NCBI RefSeq assembly: GCF_002288635.1
Contig: NZ_NRSW01000001.1
Coordinates: 2,995,852-3,059,851 of the forward strand
Direction: 5' to 3'
DNA length: 64,000 nucleotides
DNA from: Mucilaginibacter sp. MD40
GTDB taxonomy: Bacteria; Bacteroidota; Bacteroidia; Sphingobacteriales; Sphingobacteriaceae
The notes under the pieces were generated by a model. The model had not been told where the DNA came from. It made no database searches and saw only the letters and a list, made by a program, of their open reading frames with translations. Shown here one piece after another: positions 9,447 to 19,097 of the stretch; within the stretch, counting starts at the first letter, position 1, and each line of letters opens with the position of its first letter. The position numbers and the translations under genes are program-made.

Positions 9447-11603
9447 ATGAAGAACAAATTTATACGCTACCATGCGTTGCCGGCACTTGTTGCCCTGTTG
9501 TGTTCTGCCCATGCTATAGCTCAGCAAAAGGAAGGCAAAACACAATACGTGAACACATTTATCGGCACTGCACCTCTTAATGACCCAAAAATACTTGGTT
9601 ATCAATTACCTGATGGCTGGCGTTCGTGGGCCGGCCTTACCTTTCCCGGAAGCTCGCTGCCAAATGCCATGGTACAACTTAGCCCTATGACCGCGTACGG
9701 ATCAGGTGCAGGCTATCAGTACGAAGATTCGGTGATCTTGGGGTTTACGCATACCAACAAAGGCCACTGGAATCTTTGTAATGTCCCCATCCTGCCTATG
9801 TCAAACCCGGGCTCAAAATTGGGGTCAAGGTTTAGCCATAAACGAGAGGACGCGACTCCCGGTTATTACCATGTTTTCCTGGATGACTATGGCATTGATG
9901 TACGCCTTACCTCTACCCTACGGTGCGGTTATCATCAATACGCTTTCAAAAATAATACCGCAAGGCAGATCCTGTTTGACATGGGTAAAGCTAATAGCCG
10001 TGTAACCACCTGGAACCTAGAGCAAGTGGGTGGTAATGCGATAAAGGGCTTTCAGGGCGGTGAGAACATCTATTTCTACGCCGTGTTGAACACCCCGATA
10101 AAAAGCATCGACAAAAAGGATGAAGGCAAGCGTACGGGCAACGCGATAGTGCACCTTACTGATGGTGGCACAGGGCCTGTAGAGCTAAAGATAGGCCTGT
10201 CATTTGTAAGCACCGAGAACGCCCGGCAAAACCTGGAGACCGAGATCGGCAACAAGGACTTTGAAACCATCCGCGCGGAAGCTAACCGTACTTGGGAAAA
10301 ACTTTTATCCACCATTGACATAAGTGGCGGCACGCCAAAGCAAAGGCAGATGTTTTACTCCTGCCTGTACCGCTCCTTCCTGTGGCCTGCTTTGCGCAGC
10401 GATGTTAACGGTGAGTACCGCGATGCCAAAATGGAAGTTGCAAAGGGCGACCTTACTTATTATACTGAGCCATCCTTGTGGGACACCTACCGCAACAAAG
10501 ATGTACTGCTTGGGTTGATTACGCCGAAAGTGACCTTGAATGTGATCAAGTCGCTGAAGGACGTTGGCGACAAGACCGGTTTTATTCCCACGTTTTTCCA
10601 TGGCGACCACGGTGCATCGTCTATTGCTGGAGCCTATCTCAGGGGAATAACCGACTTTGATATAAAGGGTACCTATAAATTATTACTACACAACGCGAAC
10701 GTTGAAGGAAGGGCCAGGCCTTACCTTAACGAATATATCAGCAAAGGATTTATTTCCGACCCTAAAATAGAACACCCCGAAGTAGAAACCAAGGCTAAAG
10801 CAGGCGTTTCTAAAACGCTGGAGTATGCGTATGACGATTACTCGGTAGCACAGATCGCTAAAAAGTTAGGCGATACAGCTAACTACCGTATCCTGATGAA
10901 GCGGTCGCAAAACTACCGCAATATGTTTGATCCCTCTACCCGGTTCATGCGCGGCCGCCTGGAGAATGGTGACTGGATAAGCCCTTTTGATCCGCAGCAG
11001 CCCTATTACGAATATATGTACCGCGAGGCCAATGCCTGGCAGGTATCTTTTTATGCTCCGCATAACATGCCCGGCCTGATCAGCCTGTATGGAGGGCCGA
11101 AAAATTTTGAGGCCAAACTTGATTCGCTTTTCACCTTACCGTGGAACCCTAATCACATCGCGCGCAACGTGGAGACCATGATAGGCCAGTATTGCCAGGG
11201 TAATCAACCCGACCACGAGGCTCCTTTCGCTTACATCTTTATCAACAAACCAGAGAAGTCACAAAAGATCATCGACCGTATCCTGAACACCCTTTACGGT
11301 ATTGGTGACGAAGGGCTTGAATTGAGCGGTATGGACGACGCTGGCGAAATGTCGTCATGGTACGTATTCAGCTCTTTGGGGCTTTATCCCTTCTCGGCAA
11401 CCGATCCAAAATATATTGTTACCGTACCGTTGTTTGATAAAGTTACCTGGAAAACCAGTACTGGTAAAACGCTTACCATCCTGAAACCCGGTAAGGGCAG
11501 GAATCTGACCGCCATAAAGGTGAATGGAAAAAAGATCCGTGGATATTTCGTTCCGCATGATGTGTTTACAAACGGCGGAACTGTAGAGATGTTGACCAGA
11601 TAA
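9447..11603 (+). CDS. GH92 exo-alpha-mannosidase, divergent subgroup
   Basis: A 718-residue exported glycosidase of family 92 (calcium-dependent, inverting exo-alpha-mannosidases). It has a signal peptide ending near AIAQ, an N-terminal YVNTFIGT motif and a catalytic (alpha/alpha)6 domain. The acid is expected at Glu527 (REANAWQ). The base region reads GMDDAGEMSSWYVFSSLGLYP (Asp630-Asp631), where the commonest form is GDEDNGQ or GNDDCGQ, so the first acidic position is replaced by Met629. It converges on the minus-strand PUL B operon, whose GH76 mannanase would supply its substrate. No SusC/D precedes it on its own strand. Confidence 0.88.
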   Translation: MKNKFIRYHALPALVALLCSAHAIAQQKEGKTQYVNTFIGTAPLNDPKILGYQLPDGWRSWAGLTFPGSSLPNAMVQLSPMTAYGSGAGYQYEDSVILGFTHTNKGHWNLCNVPILPMSNPGSKLGSRFSHKREDATPGYYHVFLDDYGIDVRLTSTLRCGYHQYAFKNNTARQILFDMGKANSRVTTWNLEQVGGNAIKGFQGGENIYFYAVLNTPIKSIDKKDEGKRTGNAIVHLTDGGTGPVELKIGLSFVSTENARQNLETEIGNKDFETIRAEANRTWEKLLSTIDISGGTPKQRQMFYSCLYRSFLWPALRSDVNGEYRDAKMEVAKGDLTYYTEPSLWDTYRNKDVLLGLITPKVTLNVIKSLKDVGDKTGFIPTFFHGDHGASSIAGAYLRGITDFDIKGTYKLLLHNANVEGRARPYLNEYISKGFISDPKIEHPEVETKAKAGVSKTLEYAYDDYSVAQIAKKLGDTANYRILMKRSQNYRNMFDPSTRFMRGRLENGDWISPFDPQQPYYEYMYREANAWQVSFYAPHNMPGLISLYGGPKNFEAKLDSLFTLPWNPNHIARNVETMIGQYCQGNQPDHEAPFAYIFINKPEKSQKIIDRILNTLYGIGDEGLELSGMDDAGEMSSWYVFSSLGLYPFSATDPKYIVTVPLFDKVTWKTSTGKTLTILKPGKGRNLTAIKVNGKKIRGYFVPHDVFTNGGTVEMLTR

Positions 11604-11610
11604 ATAGCAC

Positions 11611-11644
11611 AAAAAAGCCTTCCGGAAAATTGATCCGGAAGGCT
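11611..11644 (-). terminator. Terminator between convergent GH92 and GH76
   Basis: An 11-bp stem (AGCCTTCCGGA / TCCGGAAGGCT) is flanked by six A residues on the plus strand, that is a U run for minus-strand transcripts. It ends the minus-strand PUL B operon and may also slow GH92 transcripts. Confidence 0.8.
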
Positions 11645-11652
11645 ATCTCATG

Positions 11653-12810
11653 TTAAAACTTGCCGGCTGCTTTTAACGTGGCTGCGGCCTCCACTGTAGT
11701 AACCCCGCTTATTTGCGTGGTAAGATCTGTACTTCCGGATGGAGCGCTCTTCCAATCCGGGCTAACCATAAAGTCAGGTCTGCTGATACCTTTAGCGAAT
11801 AATGTCTCAGCATTAAATTTCAGAAAATTAACGTAAGCATCACGTTTGGCCTGTGGTACATCATTCTTAAGGGTAAGCAGTGTAAGGTATCTCACCAGGA
11901 TGCCTTTGAACAAACCACCATCGCCCTGGCCTTCGTTCCTGAGCAAACCGCCCGGTGCAAGGTCAAGGTCTTTTATAGTGGCATCAGCCGTTTTGATGGC
12001 ATCATTCAGATAGTTTGCGTCTCCTGTAGCGTTATACAATTCCAGGCCTGCCCCTATAAACACGCCCTGGTTATAGGTAAACTTATTCTTATCCAACTGG
12101 CCGTCGCCTTTAGAGTTGATGCCGTCCCAAATAATACCACTGGCATCCAGCAGTGTCCCCTTTAACCAGGTATAAAGTTCTTTAGCAAGGTCAAGGTCTG
12201 CAGCGTTTTTCTCTAACTGATACAACCTTGCCGCGAAAATGATGGCCGGTGCATTTGCAGGCGTATTTTTATACGTTGGTTGCGATTTTCGCCAGGCTAT
12301 TCCCCCACCCTGATTATTGTTCTTACCTGTTTTAATATCAGTCCACAAAGTTTTAGCGGCTGCCAGGTAGTCTGCATCCTTTGTTGCATCATAAGCACGC
12401 AGGCTTGCCAGGGCCAGCCATTCCATGTCATCATAATACTCATTCTCATACTTGTTGCCGTTGGTCTTGTAAGTACCATTAAGCAACGATTTCATGCGCT
12501 GTTTATATATCTCGTTCTTAGTACGCAGGTATCCGTCAGTGAATACGTCAAGCGTATGCGCCTGCGGCCAATAGTTGTAATTGGTGTTACCGCTATTGTT
12601 CTGCACAAAGTAATTGCCGTTGGCAGATAAAAAAGTGGTATATGTTTTTTCCTGCAAGGTATCTGCAGTAGCGGCGAAGGTGTAGTTTACCTTGGCGCTC
12701 GCCTGGTTAGGAAACAGCGGGAAGGGTTTATCCTTTAAGCAGGATGTAAGCGCTACAGCTGTTGCACACGCCAGCGCGAACCTTTTTATATGATGGATCT
12801 GTATAGTCAT
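11653..12810 (-). CDS. GH76 endo-alpha-1,6-mannanase lipoprotein
   Basis: A 385-residue lipoprotein (signal to Cys24, ALTSC) of glycoside hydrolase family 76, retaining endo-alpha-1,6-mannanases that cut the backbone of fungal alpha-mannan. The paired catalytic aspartates are visible as Asp127-Asp128 in EYYDDMEWLALA, and GGGIAW plus FTYNQGVFIGAGLELY are further family motifs. It is the last gene of the minus-strand PUL B operon, 50 bp after the SusE-like gene. Together with GH92 it points to an alpha-mannan substrate for the locus. Confidence 0.9.
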   Translation of the reverse strand: MTIQIHHIKRFALACATAVALTSCLKDKPFPLFPNQASAKVNYTFAATADTLQEKTYTTFLSANGNYFVQNNSGNTNYNYWPQAHTLDVFTDGYLRTKNEIYKQRMKSLLNGTYKTNGNKYENEYYDDMEWLALASLRAYDATKDADYLAAAKTLWTDIKTGKNNNQGGGIAWRKSQPTYKNTPANAPAIIFAARLYQLEKNAADLDLAKELYTWLKGTLLDASGIIWDGINSKGDGQLDKNKFTYNQGVFIGAGLELYNATGDANYLNDAIKTADATIKDLDLAPGGLLRNEGQGDGGLFKGILVRYLTLLTLKNDVPQAKRDAYVNFLKFNAETLFAKGISRPDFMVSPDWKSAPSGSTDLTTQISGVTTVEAAATLKAAGKF

Positions 12811-12826
12811 AAACTGGTTTATAAAG

Positions 12827-12849
12827 TAAGGCAGGCAGTACCTGCCTTA
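12827..12849 (-). other. Intercistronic hairpin between susE-like gene and GH76
   Basis: A perfect 9-bp inverted repeat (TAAGGCAGG / CCTGCCTTA) with a 5-nt loop lies in the 50-bp gap. There is no U run, so an mRNA-stability or processing element is more likely than a terminator. Confidence 0.5.
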
Positions 12850-12860
12850 AAGTGATCAAC

Positions 12861-14000
12861 TTATTGTTTTAGCGTAACTGTATGAGTGTAGGCAGCTACA
12901 TCCGCGTTCATCATCACTTTAATGTCTGCCGATTTGTTATCCAGGTCGTGATTGAACTTGAAGGTATAATCATAAACCGAGTTATCTACCGGTACCATGT
13001 AGTAATAGCTTGGAGCAGTAGCAGCGGTGGCGGCGCTGTTGTCGCGATTGGTGCTGCCAAAATATTGCTCGGTAGTGCTGCCATCAGCGTTCTTGAACGT
13101 GAAGCGGAACTTGTAACGTTCGTCGCGCCCCCATGACTCCTGGTGGAAAACAATTGGTTTGTTGTCGGCTGTCCAGGTGCCGTTGCCTGCGTAGTTAAGG
13201 TCGAACCATATCTTGCTGTCGGCAGAGAACCACAGGCCAAGCTTAACTACTTCAGTAGACTTGAAGAGCGCATCGTTGAAACTTACCTCCAATTTAACTA
13301 CTTTGGTATCGCCGGTCACGTTCGTTTCACCGTCTTCCACCAGCCTTGTGCCATTGAATGAGTACTTTTTGATGATACCTGTCTTGGCATCTACAAACTG
13401 GTAGGTACCGGCTTTTAACGAAGTGTATACTTCAAACTTGCCATCACCTACTTTTTTCATTTTTACAGCTTTTGAGATGTCGGCACCGCCCTCTGTAGCC
13501 GATCCGGTAACAAATACCGCGTCAGGGCTTTCAAAACCCACAGGGCGTTGAACAGAGATGACGCGTTTAGCTGCCGACGCTGAAAGTTTCACACCTCTTG
13601 ATGAGCGCACGGTCCATATCAGCTTGGCGATCTCTTCGGGCTTTGCACCTGCAATGGTGGCTACCTTGTTAAGATCGCTGTATGATAAGGTTAGTTTATT
13701 GTACAAACCATTACCATCTGATGGAACGGAGTATAACGGCTTAGAGAAGTCGCCGCCTTCTTTATCAAACGCTACTTCGTATAGCACCAGCCCATTATCT
13801 GAGGCGTGTGCCTGTTCCCATTCAAAGGATACCGAGCCAGATGCGCCTGAAGGTATCTTTACCGCTTTTGCATCTTCCGGCGCGTATAAGTTGGTGACCG
13901 GGGTCACATCTGCATTGCTTAGTGTTTTGTCCTTTTTGCAGCTTGTGATAAAAAGTAGTGCTGCTAAACCTGCAACCAGGCTATATAGTGTCTTTTTCAT
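12861..14000 (-). CDS. SusE/SusF-like outer-membrane glycan-binding lipoprotein
   Basis: A 379-residue lipoprotein (signal to Cys21, FITSC) followed by KKDKTLSNADVTPV. The N-terminal Ig-like SusE domain covers roughly residues 30-150 (FEWEQAHA, LIWTVRSSRG). Tandem beta-sandwich, starch/CBM-like modules follow (VFVTGSATEGG at about 165, KLGLWFSADSKIWFD at about 265). Its position after susD and before GH76 fits the standard order of mannan-type PULs, where it would hold glycan at the cell surface. Domain class is confident; the ligand is inferred from the neighbours. Confidence 0.85.
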   Translation of the reverse strand: MKKTLYSLVAGLAALLFITSCKKDKTLSNADVTPVTNLYAPEDAKAVKIPSGASGSVSFEWEQAHASDNGLVLYEVAFDKEGGDFSKPLYSVPSDGNGLYNKLTLSYSDLNKVATIAGAKPEEIAKLIWTVRSSRGVKLSASAAKRVISVQRPVGFESPDAVFVTGSATEGGADISKAVKMKKVGDGKFEVYTSLKAGTYQFVDAKTGIIKKYSFNGTRLVEDGETNVTGDTKVVKLEVSFNDALFKSTEVVKLGLWFSADSKIWFDLNYAGNGTWTADNKPIVFHQESWGRDERYKFRFTFKNADGSTTEQYFGSTNRDNSAATAATAPSYYYMVPVDNSVYDYTFKFNHDLDNKSADIKVMMNADVAAYTHTVTLKQ

Positions 14001-14043
14001 GATCTTGAGTGATTTTAAAATTCCTGTTGAACAATGTTGTTAA

Positions 14044-15684
14044 TTACCATCCCGGGTTTTGAGTAAGGTTTGGATCAACCGCTCTTTCATCTCTCGGTAT
14101 AGGCCACAAATAGGCCTTATTAGCATCAAACGTGCGCTGATTAGCCCGGATGTAGCCATTATCTACACCGGCAGGCCCAAATTTTGCGCCATGTGCCCAG
14201 CCGTTCAGCACAACCTCGGCTATCTTCCAACGGCGGATGTCAAATATGCGCAGGCCTTCCATGGCAAATTCAACACGGCGTTCGTCACGTACGATCTGGC
14301 GCATCTCATCCTGGCTAACAGCGGGGAAAGTAAGCGCGGCCGCATCGGTGAAGCCGGCACGAGCCCGTATGGCGCGTACGGTTTGGTCCCAAACAGTAGA
14401 GTTCATTTGGCCAAGCTCTGTTTTAGCTTCCGCGTACATTAAAAGCACATCAGCGTAACGTATCAAAATCAGGTTAAGGCCCGATCCAAAATCGGCGGGT
14501 GTAGATGTAGGGTCGTAATACTTGCGGGTATAATAGCCAGTAGGTGAAGCTATAGAGCCTGGTGAATACTCATCCGGATGGCTCGGATCAGGATCAGACC
14601 CCGGCTTGGTATAAATGGTCTTAACGGTATTGTCGGCTTTTTTCCACTGGTAGCCATTGTAAACAACAGTGTAGGTAAGGCGCGGGTCACGGCCAACGTA
14701 CGGGTTGTTCTCGTTGTAACCTGAGCCTGCATCGCTGATCCTTTTGCCGTTCAGCATCAGGTAGCTATCCACAAGTTCCTGGGTAGGCGCAATGGCGTTT
14801 AGCCTGCCGTTCACAGATAGCGGGGCCATGTCCCTAAAGTCGGTATAGTACCTGGTGCCCACGGATGGCGGCAGATACTCCAGGTCAAACATCACCTCTG
14901 AGTTATACTCGTTTTGCGGAAGGAACAAGCCCTCATAAGAGTTGAATAACGCGTAGGTACCATTGGCGTTGCTGTTCATTAGTTTCTCACATTCGGTAAC
15001 TACCTCTGCCCAGCGGTTCTCATAAAGTAAAACTCTTGCCTTAAGGCCTATAGCCGCGCCTTTGGTCACACGGCCACGGTCGGCAGCAGCCAAAGCGGTG
15101 TTCACCGGCAAGTCGGCAGCAGCAAGGTCAAGCTCTTTCAAAATAAAGTCTACCACCTGCGCTTTAGGCGTGCGGGCTATAGTCTTTGACTCCTCAATGG
15201 TGAGGTCTTTATCTATTAGCGGAACATCGCCCCACCAGGTTTCAAGCATATAATAATGCCAGGCACGTATAAATCTGGCCTCGGCCTTCATGCGTGCTTT
15301 TAGTGTAGCATCCATAGCGGTTACCTTGTCCACATTCTCTAAAAAAATGTTGCAGGTTTTAATGCCGCGGTAATGATCGCCCCACTCGCCCTTCAAGCGG
15401 CCTAACGAGGCATCATATGTACCCGCTGCAAGCGATGCAACGCCGTTGTTATCGCCACGCCCATTGTACGCGTTGTCAGACATGGCTTCGTTAGTGAAAA
15501 AGTAACCGCTGTTTGATATCTGCTCGTATGCCGTGTTCAGCACAACACTTGCCTTATCGGTTGTTGTCCAATAGTTGGCGTCGGTAAATTTATTTTCCGG
15601 TGCGAGATCAAGCTTCTTGCACCCCGTTGTTGCCGCTGTAAGCAGCACCAAAAAACTGATTTTGTAAATGATATTTTTTTTCAT
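14044..15684 (-). CDS. SusD/RagB family lipoprotein (PUL B)
   Basis: A 546-residue glycan-binding lipoprotein. I place the start at 15684 (MKKNIIYK) rather than five codons upstream, because this gives a normal signal peptide ending at Cys22 (TTGC) and clears the preceding susC stop by 11 bp. SusD signatures include KAEARFIRAWHYY, LIRYADVLLMYAEAKTELG, DERRVEFAMEGLRIFDIRRW and the ending LWPIPRDERAVDPNL-QNPGW. It partners the adjacent SusC and is followed after 43 bp by the SusE-like gene. Confidence 0.93.
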   Translation of the reverse strand: MKKNIIYKISFLVLLTAATTGCKKLDLAPENKFTDANYWTTTDKASVVLNTAYEQISNSGYFFTNEAMSDNAYNGRGDNNGVASLAAGTYDASLGRLKGEWGDHYRGIKTCNIFLENVDKVTAMDATLKARMKAEARFIRAWHYYMLETWWGDVPLIDKDLTIEESKTIARTPKAQVVDFILKELDLAAADLPVNTALAAADRGRVTKGAAIGLKARVLLYENRWAEVVTECEKLMNSNANGTYALFNSYEGLFLPQNEYNSEVMFDLEYLPPSVGTRYYTDFRDMAPLSVNGRLNAIAPTQELVDSYLMLNGKRISDAGSGYNENNPYVGRDPRLTYTVVYNGYQWKKADNTVKTIYTKPGSDPDPSHPDEYSPGSIASPTGYYTRKYYDPTSTPADFGSGLNLILIRYADVLLMYAEAKTELGQMNSTVWDQTVRAIRARAGFTDAAALTFPAVSQDEMRQIVRDERRVEFAMEGLRIFDIRRWKIAEVVLNGWAHGAKFGPAGVDNGYIRANQRTFDANKAYLWPIPRDERAVDPNLTQNPGW

Positions 15685-15695
15685 GTTGATGTAGA

Positions 15696-18600
15696 TCAAA
15701 GGGTGATATCAAGACCGAAACCATAGTAAACCGGCAATGGATATGACCTGGCGCTGTTAGCTCCTCCGGCGGTCACATTGCCCCCTAATTCGGTCGATTC
15801 CGGATCGATGAACTTCATTGGCGAAAATGTCAGGATGTTTTGACCGGTAAGGTAAGCCCTTACTTTACGCATACCCACTTTTTTTGCCATGCTTGCCGGT
15901 AGCGTGTAACCGATCTGGACGTTCTTTACCCGCAGGTACTTACCATCGAAGAGGTACATATCCGATCCACGACGAAAGTTATTGGTGTTAGACTGGCTGC
16001 CGCTCGCGGCAAGGCGCGGGAATCGGGCATTTGGGTTATCAGGTGTCCAATAATCCAGCTGATGCTCATACATCACCTGCGAGTAGTTGACGTGGAAAGG
16101 CTCAACCTGCTCACCGCGGACAAACATGCTGCGTTTGCCTACGCCTTGTAAAAACAGGTTCAGATCAAACTGTCTTACTGACAGGCTATAGTTGAACCCG
16201 AAGGTTAAGCGCGGGAAACCGTTACCCAGAACAAAGCGGTCGTTATCATCAATAATGCCATCGCCGTTCACATCCACATAGCGGTTATCGCCCGGGAGTA
16301 CGGTGATGCCTGCCGGTTTTGCGCCTTTCTGTATATCGTCAAGATTTTGGAAATAGCCGTCGCGTTTAAGGCCAACGTATGAACCAATGGGCAAGCCAAC
16401 CTTATTGATGATCTGCATCTCGTCATAAGTGCGGATCTGGTCGCCGCCTTCCAGTTTTAACACCTTGTTTTTGGTATCTGCCACGTTAAATGCAAAGGTG
16501 TGGTTAAAAGCTCCTGTCTTTAAGCGATAGTTTACGGTAACTTCCCAGCCGCGGTTTTGTACCTCGCCTGCATTATAATCAGGTAAGCCTGCACCGAAGG
16601 TGCCGGGTACTACAGGCGGCAAAAGAATGTCACGGGTGATCTTGTTAAAGTAGTCTGCCGTTAAGGTAAGCGAGTTCCTGAAGAACGTTGCATCAAAGCC
16701 AATGTTGAAGGTAGCTGCGCGTTCCCAACGGATATCCGGGTTGGCGAAGTTGATAATAGATGTACTTACCGGCTGGTTGTTGAATGAATAAAAGGTACCA
16801 GGCGATACGCTAAAGGTGTTCAGATACTGGTAATCTCCCACATTTTGGTTACCCAGAATACCATATGAACCACGGATCTTCAGATCACCGAACTTGTCGC
16901 GATAGCTCTCCATGAAATCTTCTGAGCTAAGGCGATAGCCAAGTGTACCTGACGGGAAGAACGCGTTCCGGTTTTGTTTAGCAAATTTTGAAGAAGCGTC
17001 GATCCTGAAATCAAACTCACCATAGTACTTATTCTTGAAGTTGTAAGATGCACGGCCAAAGAGCGAGTTGAGGCTGGTCTCTACCTTGTTGTTATTGGTA
17101 GCGGTAGATGAAGTTTCGATAACGGTACCGGTAACAGGCGTACCCAACTCAGGGTCGGTATATTTAAGCCTCAGATAGTTGGACTCGTTATTGGTCGACT
17201 CGTTGGCCACACCGATCAGGACATCGATGTTGTGGTCTTTATTGATGGTTTTAGTGTATTGCGCCAGGAATTGTGAGTTGATAAACAGGTTCTTGTTGTT
17301 ATCATCGGTGGTGTTCCTGTCAGACCCATAACTGCCTTTTGGCAAAAAGTTCACCTGCATCACACGGCCAAACATGTGGTTTGACAGCAAGGTTCCGCCG
17401 ATAACACCCTTCAGTTTCAGATCTTTGGTAACAGATAATTCCGCTGTAAGGTTACCGAATATGTTATCATTATCGCGCTTGCGGTAGCCACCTTTTTCGA
17501 GGATACCAAGCGGGTTAAACTCGGCCAGTACATCATTGGTAAGATAGTTACCCTGGGCGTCCTGAATAGGATAGTAAGTAGGTGTACGACCCGCGTCGAC
17601 AATAAGCGTACCTGTGTTAAAGGAGTGCTCCTTGATCTCGGTACGGGTGTAAGCAAGTATGCTGGTAACTTTTAGTTTACCAAATTCAGTGCTCAAATTC
17701 ATGCGGTAATTGTAGCGCCTAAGGCCATAATCGGGGCCTACCAGGTTGCTGCGCTGATCCAGCACGCCGGCCGATACCAGGTATGACGACGTAGCGTTAC
17801 CGCCCGTAAGGCTAAGGTTGTGGCTTTGCTGAGGAGCATTTTTGAGGATAGCATCCAGGAACCATTGTTCATCGCCGTGCTCCTGTATCTGGCGAATCTG
17901 TGCAGGCGAGTAGATGGGGGTCAAACCGGCGTTCACTACCGCTTCGTTACGCAGAATGGCATTTTGATAAGCAGGTACCGGTTTATAACCTACACGCGGC
18001 TCCTGTATACCATACTGCCCGCTGTATGAAAGCGCTGCACCGGAATTTTTACTTCCCTTTTTGGTGGTCACCAATATTACACCGTTTGCCGAACGCGAAC
18101 CGTAGATAGCTGCGCTGCCTGCATCTTTTAAGACCGATATAGTTTCGATATCATTTGGGTTGAGCAGGTTAAGATCTCCGCCTGTTATACCGTCTATAAC
18201 AACCAGTGGGCTATTATTGCCGAATGTGCTCACTCCGCGAATATTTACGGTTTGATATGCGCCCGGTTCATTATTGGTTTGTTGAATGATGAGGTTAGGA
18301 AGCGTACCCTGCAATGCCTGTGTAAGGTTCACAGCGGGCTTGCCTTCAATGGCCTTTGATGTTACCTGATCAACAGCACCTATAACGTTTCCCCTGCGCT
18401 GTGTGCCGTAGCCTACCACCACCACCTCGTTGAGCGAGGTTGCGGCGGGTAAAAGCTGCAGGTTGATCACCGTTTGGCTACCAATAGCAACCTCCTTTGA
18501 GGTGAAACCTACAAAGCTGAAAACAAGTGTGCCTCTACTATCGGGCACGGTGAGGGTATAATTACCTCCTACATCTGTAACCGTAGCCACATTACTATCC

Positions 18601-19085
18601 TTAAGCCTTACGCTTACGCCGGGCAGGGGCTGGTTGGTATCGTCAGTCACCTTACCCTGTATCCGGATGGCCTGTTTACTATCGTCGCTTAGGCCGGCTG
18701 TGGTGATTGCAGCGGGTTGCTCACTGATAACGATCACATCATCAATGATCTTGTACGAAAGGTGGAACTGTCCGAGCAGATCGTCCAGTACTAACCTGAT
18801 AGGGCGTTGCTTAACGTCAATGTTCACCTTGAACGACGGTTTAACAACGTTGTTGGCATAAGCAAACTTCACCTGGTTATCTTCAGATAATTTTTCGATA
18901 ACGTCTGTAAGCCTTTTGTTCTTAAGCTTAAGCGTTACCGTTTGCTCCAGGAACTTCTGTCCGTAAGAGTTGTTCGCGATAGCCGAAAAGCACATCAGGC
19001 AAACCAGGAATACGGCAAGTGAGGTATATTTCATTAATATCAGTGCATAACGAACTACTCCATTAGAAAATAGAGATATATTCAT
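15696..19085 (-). CDS. SusC-like TonB-dependent transducer with STN domain (PUL B)
   Basis: A 1129-residue outer-membrane receptor. Order of domains: signal peptide (about 1-42), STN secretin/TonB N-terminal signalling domain (about 48-120, LTDVIEKLSEDNQVKFAY), carboxypeptidase-like sandwich (about 142-215), plug with VVVGYGTQRR and ISVLKDAGSAAIYGSR, then the barrel ending YGFGLDITL. The STN domain is what contacts FecR, matching the FecR/sigma genes just upstream. The start codon lies directly next to a TAnnTTTG box on the opposite strand (see 19085-19092). It should import mannan-derived oligosaccharides. Confidence 0.93.
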   Translation of the reverse strand: MNISLFSNGVVRYALILMKYTSLAVFLVCLMCFSAIANNSYGQKFLEQTVTLKLKNKRLTDVIEKLSEDNQVKFAYANNVVKPSFKVNIDVKQRPIRLVLDDLLGQFHLSYKIIDDVIVISEQPAAITTAGLSDDSKQAIRIQGKVTDDTNQPLPGVSVRLKDSNVATVTDVGGNYTLTVPDSRGTLVFSFVGFTSKEVAIGSQTVINLQLLPAATSLNEVVVVGYGTQRRGNVIGAVDQVTSKAIEGKPAVNLTQALQGTLPNLIIQQTNNEPGAYQTVNIRGVSTFGNNSPLVVIDGITGGDLNLLNPNDIETISVLKDAGSAAIYGSRSANGVILVTTKKGSKNSGAALSYSGQYGIQEPRVGYKPVPAYQNAILRNEAVVNAGLTPIYSPAQIRQIQEHGDEQWFLDAILKNAPQQSHNLSLTGGNATSSYLVSAGVLDQRSNLVGPDYGLRRYNYRMNLSTEFGKLKVTSILAYTRTEIKEHSFNTGTLIVDAGRTPTYYPIQDAQGNYLTNDVLAEFNPLGILEKGGYRKRDNDNIFGNLTAELSVTKDLKLKGVIGGTLLSNHMFGRVMQVNFLPKGSYGSDRNTTDDNNKNLFINSQFLAQYTKTINKDHNIDVLIGVANESTNNESNYLRLKYTDPELGTPVTGTVIETSSTATNNNKVETSLNSLFGRASYNFKNKYYGEFDFRIDASSKFAKQNRNAFFPSGTLGYRLSSEDFMESYRDKFGDLKIRGSYGILGNQNVGDYQYLNTFSVSPGTFYSFNNQPVSTSIINFANPDIRWERAATFNIGFDATFFRNSLTLTADYFNKITRDILLPPVVPGTFGAGLPDYNAGEVQNRGWEVTVNYRLKTGAFNHTFAFNVADTKNKVLKLEGGDQIRTYDEMQIINKVGLPIGSYVGLKRDGYFQNLDDIQKGAKPAGITVLPGDNRYVDVNGDGIIDDNDRFVLGNGFPRLTFGFNYSLSVRQFDLNLFLQGVGKRSMFVRGEQVEPFHVNYSQVMYEHQLDYWTPDNPNARFPRLAASGSQSNTNNFRRGSDMYLFDGKYLRVKNVQIGYTLPASMAKKVGMRKVRAYLTGQNILTFSPMKFIDPESTELGGNVTAGGANSARSYPLPVYYGFGLDITL

Positions 19086-19092
19086 AGATTTG
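19085..19092 (+). promoter_or_regulatory. Candidate -7 box (TAGATTTG) antisense to susC start
   Basis: An exact match to the Bacteroidota TAnnTTTG element, reading away from susC. Its first base is the complement of the A of the susC ATG. No clear TTTG lies 19-21 nt upstream, so promoter strength is uncertain. The PUL C susC has an identically placed box. Confidence 0.45.
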
Positions 19093-19097
19093 AATGA

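Noticed and set aside
9362..9447. Promoter with TCGATTTGC before the PUL B GH92 gene
   Set aside because: It misses the TA of the TAnnTTTG box and has no matching upstream element, so I did not list it.
13558..14043. 161-codon plus-strand frame opposite the SusE-like gene
   Set aside because: It mirrors a well-supported lipoprotein gene on the minus strand and has the Ser/Thr/Leu-rich composition of a reverse-strand shadow.
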